Below, piece after piece: positions 61,301 to 64,000 of a stretch of DNA of 64,000 bases. Both the position numbers and the translations under genes were made by a program. Numbering within the stretch: the first letter of the stretch is position 1; the number at the start of each line of letters is the position of its first letter. The DNA comes from Ancylostoma caninum. Lineage: Eukaryota > Nematoda > Chromadorea > Rhabditida > Ancylostomatidae. Location: NCBI GenBank assembly GCA_037903475.1, contig JBAJFG010000070.1, forward strand, positions 1-64,000. The letters are read 5' to 3'. Under the pieces are notes generated by a model that searched no databases, had not been told where the DNA came from, and saw nothing but the letters and a program-made list of their open reading frames with translations.

Positions 61301-62479
61301 AAAAGTATAACTTGTTCGCGTACAATTTTTACGCAAAATCACAGTTACTGCATAACCTACAACTTTTCCTTCACGATAAAAAAATCTCGGGTGATACTAG
61401 AAACTTGAGAAATACTAGGAAGTGACTTAGTAAAACTAAGGAGGCACGAGAATGTGGAAGAAAAAAATTATGTGCACATCTCTAGCTCACCTTTACACCT
61501 TCGTCTTTCTGCTTCTTATATTCGGACAGTAGGAAGTCCAACTGGTTGGCCGTTTTTAGAGTAGTCTGGTCTACCCATGTTTGATCCAGCACCGGTGTCT
61601 CCAGATGATTCTAAACAAAAGATTTCTCAAATGCAGAACATTTGAATATTGAAGGTGTTTACCTGGTCGTCAGCTTGCTTCTCAATTGATTCTAAACTAC
61701 TCATCAACTCGGAATATCGTGCAACATTCAGCGTATTCTGAAAAGCAATTAGCTAGTAACGAAACAAAAACGATCAAAATATCAACATTGAACGGGACAA
61801 AAGTAAATGCAAATGGTTGATAAAAACCACTCCAATCCAACCCACATTACGTAATTCATTAATCATGCCAATGGTTGCGTCCCTTTTCAGAGGAGGACAG
61901 TGATCTGCTATGAACTGCAATCTAAATAAGAAATATAAGATAACTTAAGCTCTTCAACTCGGGGCCTTTTACTCAATGGATACCTAATTAACAGTGAGTG
62001 GGTAGTATATGTCTGACACAAGGTCTCAATATCCACAGCGGAGGGGTTGTTCACAACCACAGACGGTACCGGTTTTTGTGCTGAGACTTGTGTAACGTCT
62101 GTAACAAGATGTAAAAACATAAGATTATTGGAGAAAAGACACAAGCCATACCCATATCGCCATTTTGATTCGCAGGAGTTGTATCTTCAGGAACTGGAGT
62201 ACCCTCCCTATTCGCAAAACTTTTCTCGCCCTGCTGGAAATAACCGCTTTTCACAAAAAACACTGGATAAGCACTGCTATTTGAACTTACCTGCAACTCT
62301 TCTTCCATATTTGCATTCCCAACATCAATATCGAAATCGTCTAGCGGTTCGTCGGCGATCTAGGCACGGCATTGGTTTATATCAAATGGAGAAATCGAAT
62401 GAAAAAAGAAAACAGAGCTCACGTGGTCCTGGTAGTCAGCTTCCATGACATCATCTGGATCCGGAATGGCGTTTGACAT
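58349..62479 (-). CDS. csn-1: COP9 signalosome subunit 1
   Basis: Nineteen exons, every junction in phase: 62479-62423, 62359-62291, 62233-62152, 62098-61984, 61921-61846, 61737-61663, 61610-61491, 61024-60839, 60769-60659, 60565-60449, 60385-60308, 60247-60114, 59949-59847, 59780-59637, 59568-59453, 58998-58929, 58871-58808, 58726-58464 and 58411-58349, giving 680 aa. Family landmarks are RLQFIADHCPPLKRDA, the helical repeats ESTRRAMDELFQYYISIGDI and GRYKQAADRFLKVDLDFLDM, and the PCI/winged-helix part (about 410-540): FLLDPYLSSHVDPLY, ERALLQYLEPFASADLNAMA, QLSARIDA. CSN1 helps build the complex that removes NEDD8 from cullins. The first 70 residues are acidic. Residues about 573-660 form an Ala/Pro-rich extension and the end is acidic, making it longer than human CSN1. 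The gene looks intact. Confidence 0.94.
59308..59371. repeat. 33-bp tandem duplication in a csn-1 intron
   Basis: CTCAACAAAAGTACGCTATA and the following 13 bases (AGAAGATGCTTAA-type) are repeated exactly side by side in the intron between exons 15 and 16. Confidence 0.9.
61040..61135. mobile_element. short palindromic MITE (GAGATTACCCAGGG family), copy 2, in csn-1 intron 7
   Basis: GCATAACCGAGATTACCCAG at the left resembles the copy at 51120. The right end GAGACAATCTCAATGAAGCA and GCGGCCCC resembles its partner but is more decayed. Confidence 0.5.
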
Positions 62480-64000
62480 CCTAAAAATCATAAAAAACAG
62501 TGCAACACTATTGCACTTAAGGAAACAAGAAGGAGAAATACTACTAAAGAAGAGAAAATATGCTCATATGCGCGAAGTTCCATACTTTTGAACAATGATC
62601 CAGGAAAACCCCACAAAAATCCCATGCTAAAATTAATGCTGTCAAAACTTGTTTCAGCTATTGTTAATTCTACAGAATCACCTCCGATAGATCTAAATGA
62701 ATTGAAAATAAATACTTGTCAAAATGGGGCACAACGGGGCTGGAAACAACAGCTGCAATTCAGGCGTAAGTTAAAGTGTGGCCGCAATTGCAGCTGTTGC
62801 CGGCTTCACGGCTCATTTTCAAACCCATGGATCAGGGCATGCTCCTTATTGCTAGAAGTGGGTGAGGCAATGAGAACCAGAAATAAAGCAACATAAGGAT
62901 TTCGGTACTGTTGTACTTCGGCAGCCCCGCTACCGACTCTAAGCTTATAAAAATGAATTTATCTGGAAACGTATATACAGAGAAGTTGAGAGTCCTGATC
63001 ACGAATGTCATGTTTATTCATTTTGTTAGAATCATCTTTTAACCATTAATTCCCACCTCTTCTCAGCTGGCGTAACGCCGGAGGCAGGCCCGAAAAAAGG
63101 GGGAGAAGAGGAGCTAGCTCATTCCAGGACAGCCGCATCCATCCTTCCCCTACCCACCTTCTTATAACCATTATTGTAATCTTTCATATATAATAAATCT
63201 TATAAATTCAGTTATCTGCACAGTAGAACTCCCCGGCTATTCAGGTTCACCTTTTGATCCTGACATGCAGGTCCCGGGGAGATCTCTAAAACTTTTGAAT
63301 ATTCCATTTCAAAAAGATCTATTTCTCACAAAAGAAGATTAACCAAGTTGGTTTCGAGAAAGAAGGGCTTTTGACCCCAAAATTTCATATAGACTAAAAA
63401 TAACACCTCCAGTTTTTTCCCACAGTCCTCCAAGCCACAACTCTCCCTCCCACGAATCCGGGTCAGACGGTGTGAGTGTTTTTTTAACACATTCGCGACC
63501 TTGCGCTCTTGGCATGGTGTGTCACATGTGACACAAGCGCATTTGCACAAGTTTGACCCGTGCTCAACCGCTTGAGCACGTGGTCCCATGTGGTAGGAAT
63601 TTTTCTTCCGTCGCATAATATCCCAAATGTGAGCCCGATCGTTTTCTCTTTTGTGATCATAAAGAGTGTTTCCAATTGTTTGTCGTACGTTTACTTGATA
63701 CTGATTGTAAGTAGTTTCCTTTTCATATGTATCGTTTTCTCTGGTTTATGTTTCAACCACATATTGAAAAACGTTTGAGGGAAGATCTGCTCTGCCCAGT
63801 GCATGCGTAAAAAGCTCGAATATTTGCTAGTATAACACTACACAGAATTTTGCTAATTATGACTGCTTCACAGAATTATAAATCTGATGAGAGTGTGCTC
63901 ACTCGCTTGAGCACACGGTCCCACGCGTCGCACCATGCGTGTCAACCGGCTGAGCACGTTCTCGCGAAGGTGGTAAATATATGGACATTTTTTCAAATTA
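62480..64000. other. csn-1 upstream region; no gene seen
   Basis: The csn-1 promoter should lie here, but no core element is obvious. An inverted pair around CAACAGCTGCAATT / AATTGCAGCTGTTG lies at 62749-62801. CGCTTGAGCACGTGGTCCCA (63569-63588) and CGCTTGAGCACACGGTCCCA (63904-63923) are direct repeats. A GC-rich block at 63062-63140 is followed by an AATAAA-like run. Confidence 0.4.

Overview
The window is nematode nuclear DNA, most likely from a rhabditid/strongylid (clade V, hookworm-like) worm. Genes are split into many short exons with short introns, commonly ending in TTTCAG. The recognisable host genes are typical animal genes: an SLC19-type vitamin transporter, a secreted class 3 lipase, par-6 and COP9 signalosome subunit 1. 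They are separated by long, repeat-rich intergenic stretches. There is nothing bacterial and no CRISPR array. All exon models were spliced by hand, and reading phase was checked at every junction.

Layout. 1-846: mariner (DD34D) transposase pseudogene. 1331-4979 (+): last three exons of an SLC19 transporter, whose final intron holds a decayed Penelope-like retroelement (about 2160-3760). 5212-6377: a mariner-type MITE and a fold-back element. 8104-10574 (-): complete 8-exon class 3 lipase, 294 aa. 12290-15054 and 25571-32950: two halves of one 60/61/70-bp minisatellite with higher-order repeats. 15055-25570: a 10,516-bp DNA transposon inserted inside that minisatellite. 33587-34828: a hAT-like non-autonomous element with an 8-bp target duplication. 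35523-38743 (-): par-6, lacking only its first coding exon. 38744-58348: mostly gene-poor DNA with fold-backs, tRNA-derived SINEs, MITEs and an RTE-like LINE scrap. 58349-62479 (-): complete 19-exon csn-1, 680 aa.

The most interesting object is the 10.5-kb transposon. It has perfect 12-bp terminal inverted repeats (CTCAGACATTCG) and a 2-bp AA target duplication. The insertion point is readable because the minisatellite sequence closes perfectly once the element is removed. It also has an array of subterminal GGCAGCACT-like motifs in both orientations and a 13-bp GC-rich hairpin. It carries three intron-rich genes, all on the + strand and all open from ATG to stop: a 189-aa leucine-rich-repeat-like protein (5 exons), a 796-aa transposase of the tnp2-like CMC/KDZ type (16 exons) and a 468-aa basic accessory protein (13 exons). 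This resembles the CACTA-style arrangement of transposase, subterminal-repeat-binding protein and subterminal repeats, but the termini are not CACTA and a leucine-rich-repeat cargo is unexpected. The intact reading frames suggest recent activity, although the position where the first catalytic Asp is expected reads LNFGG.
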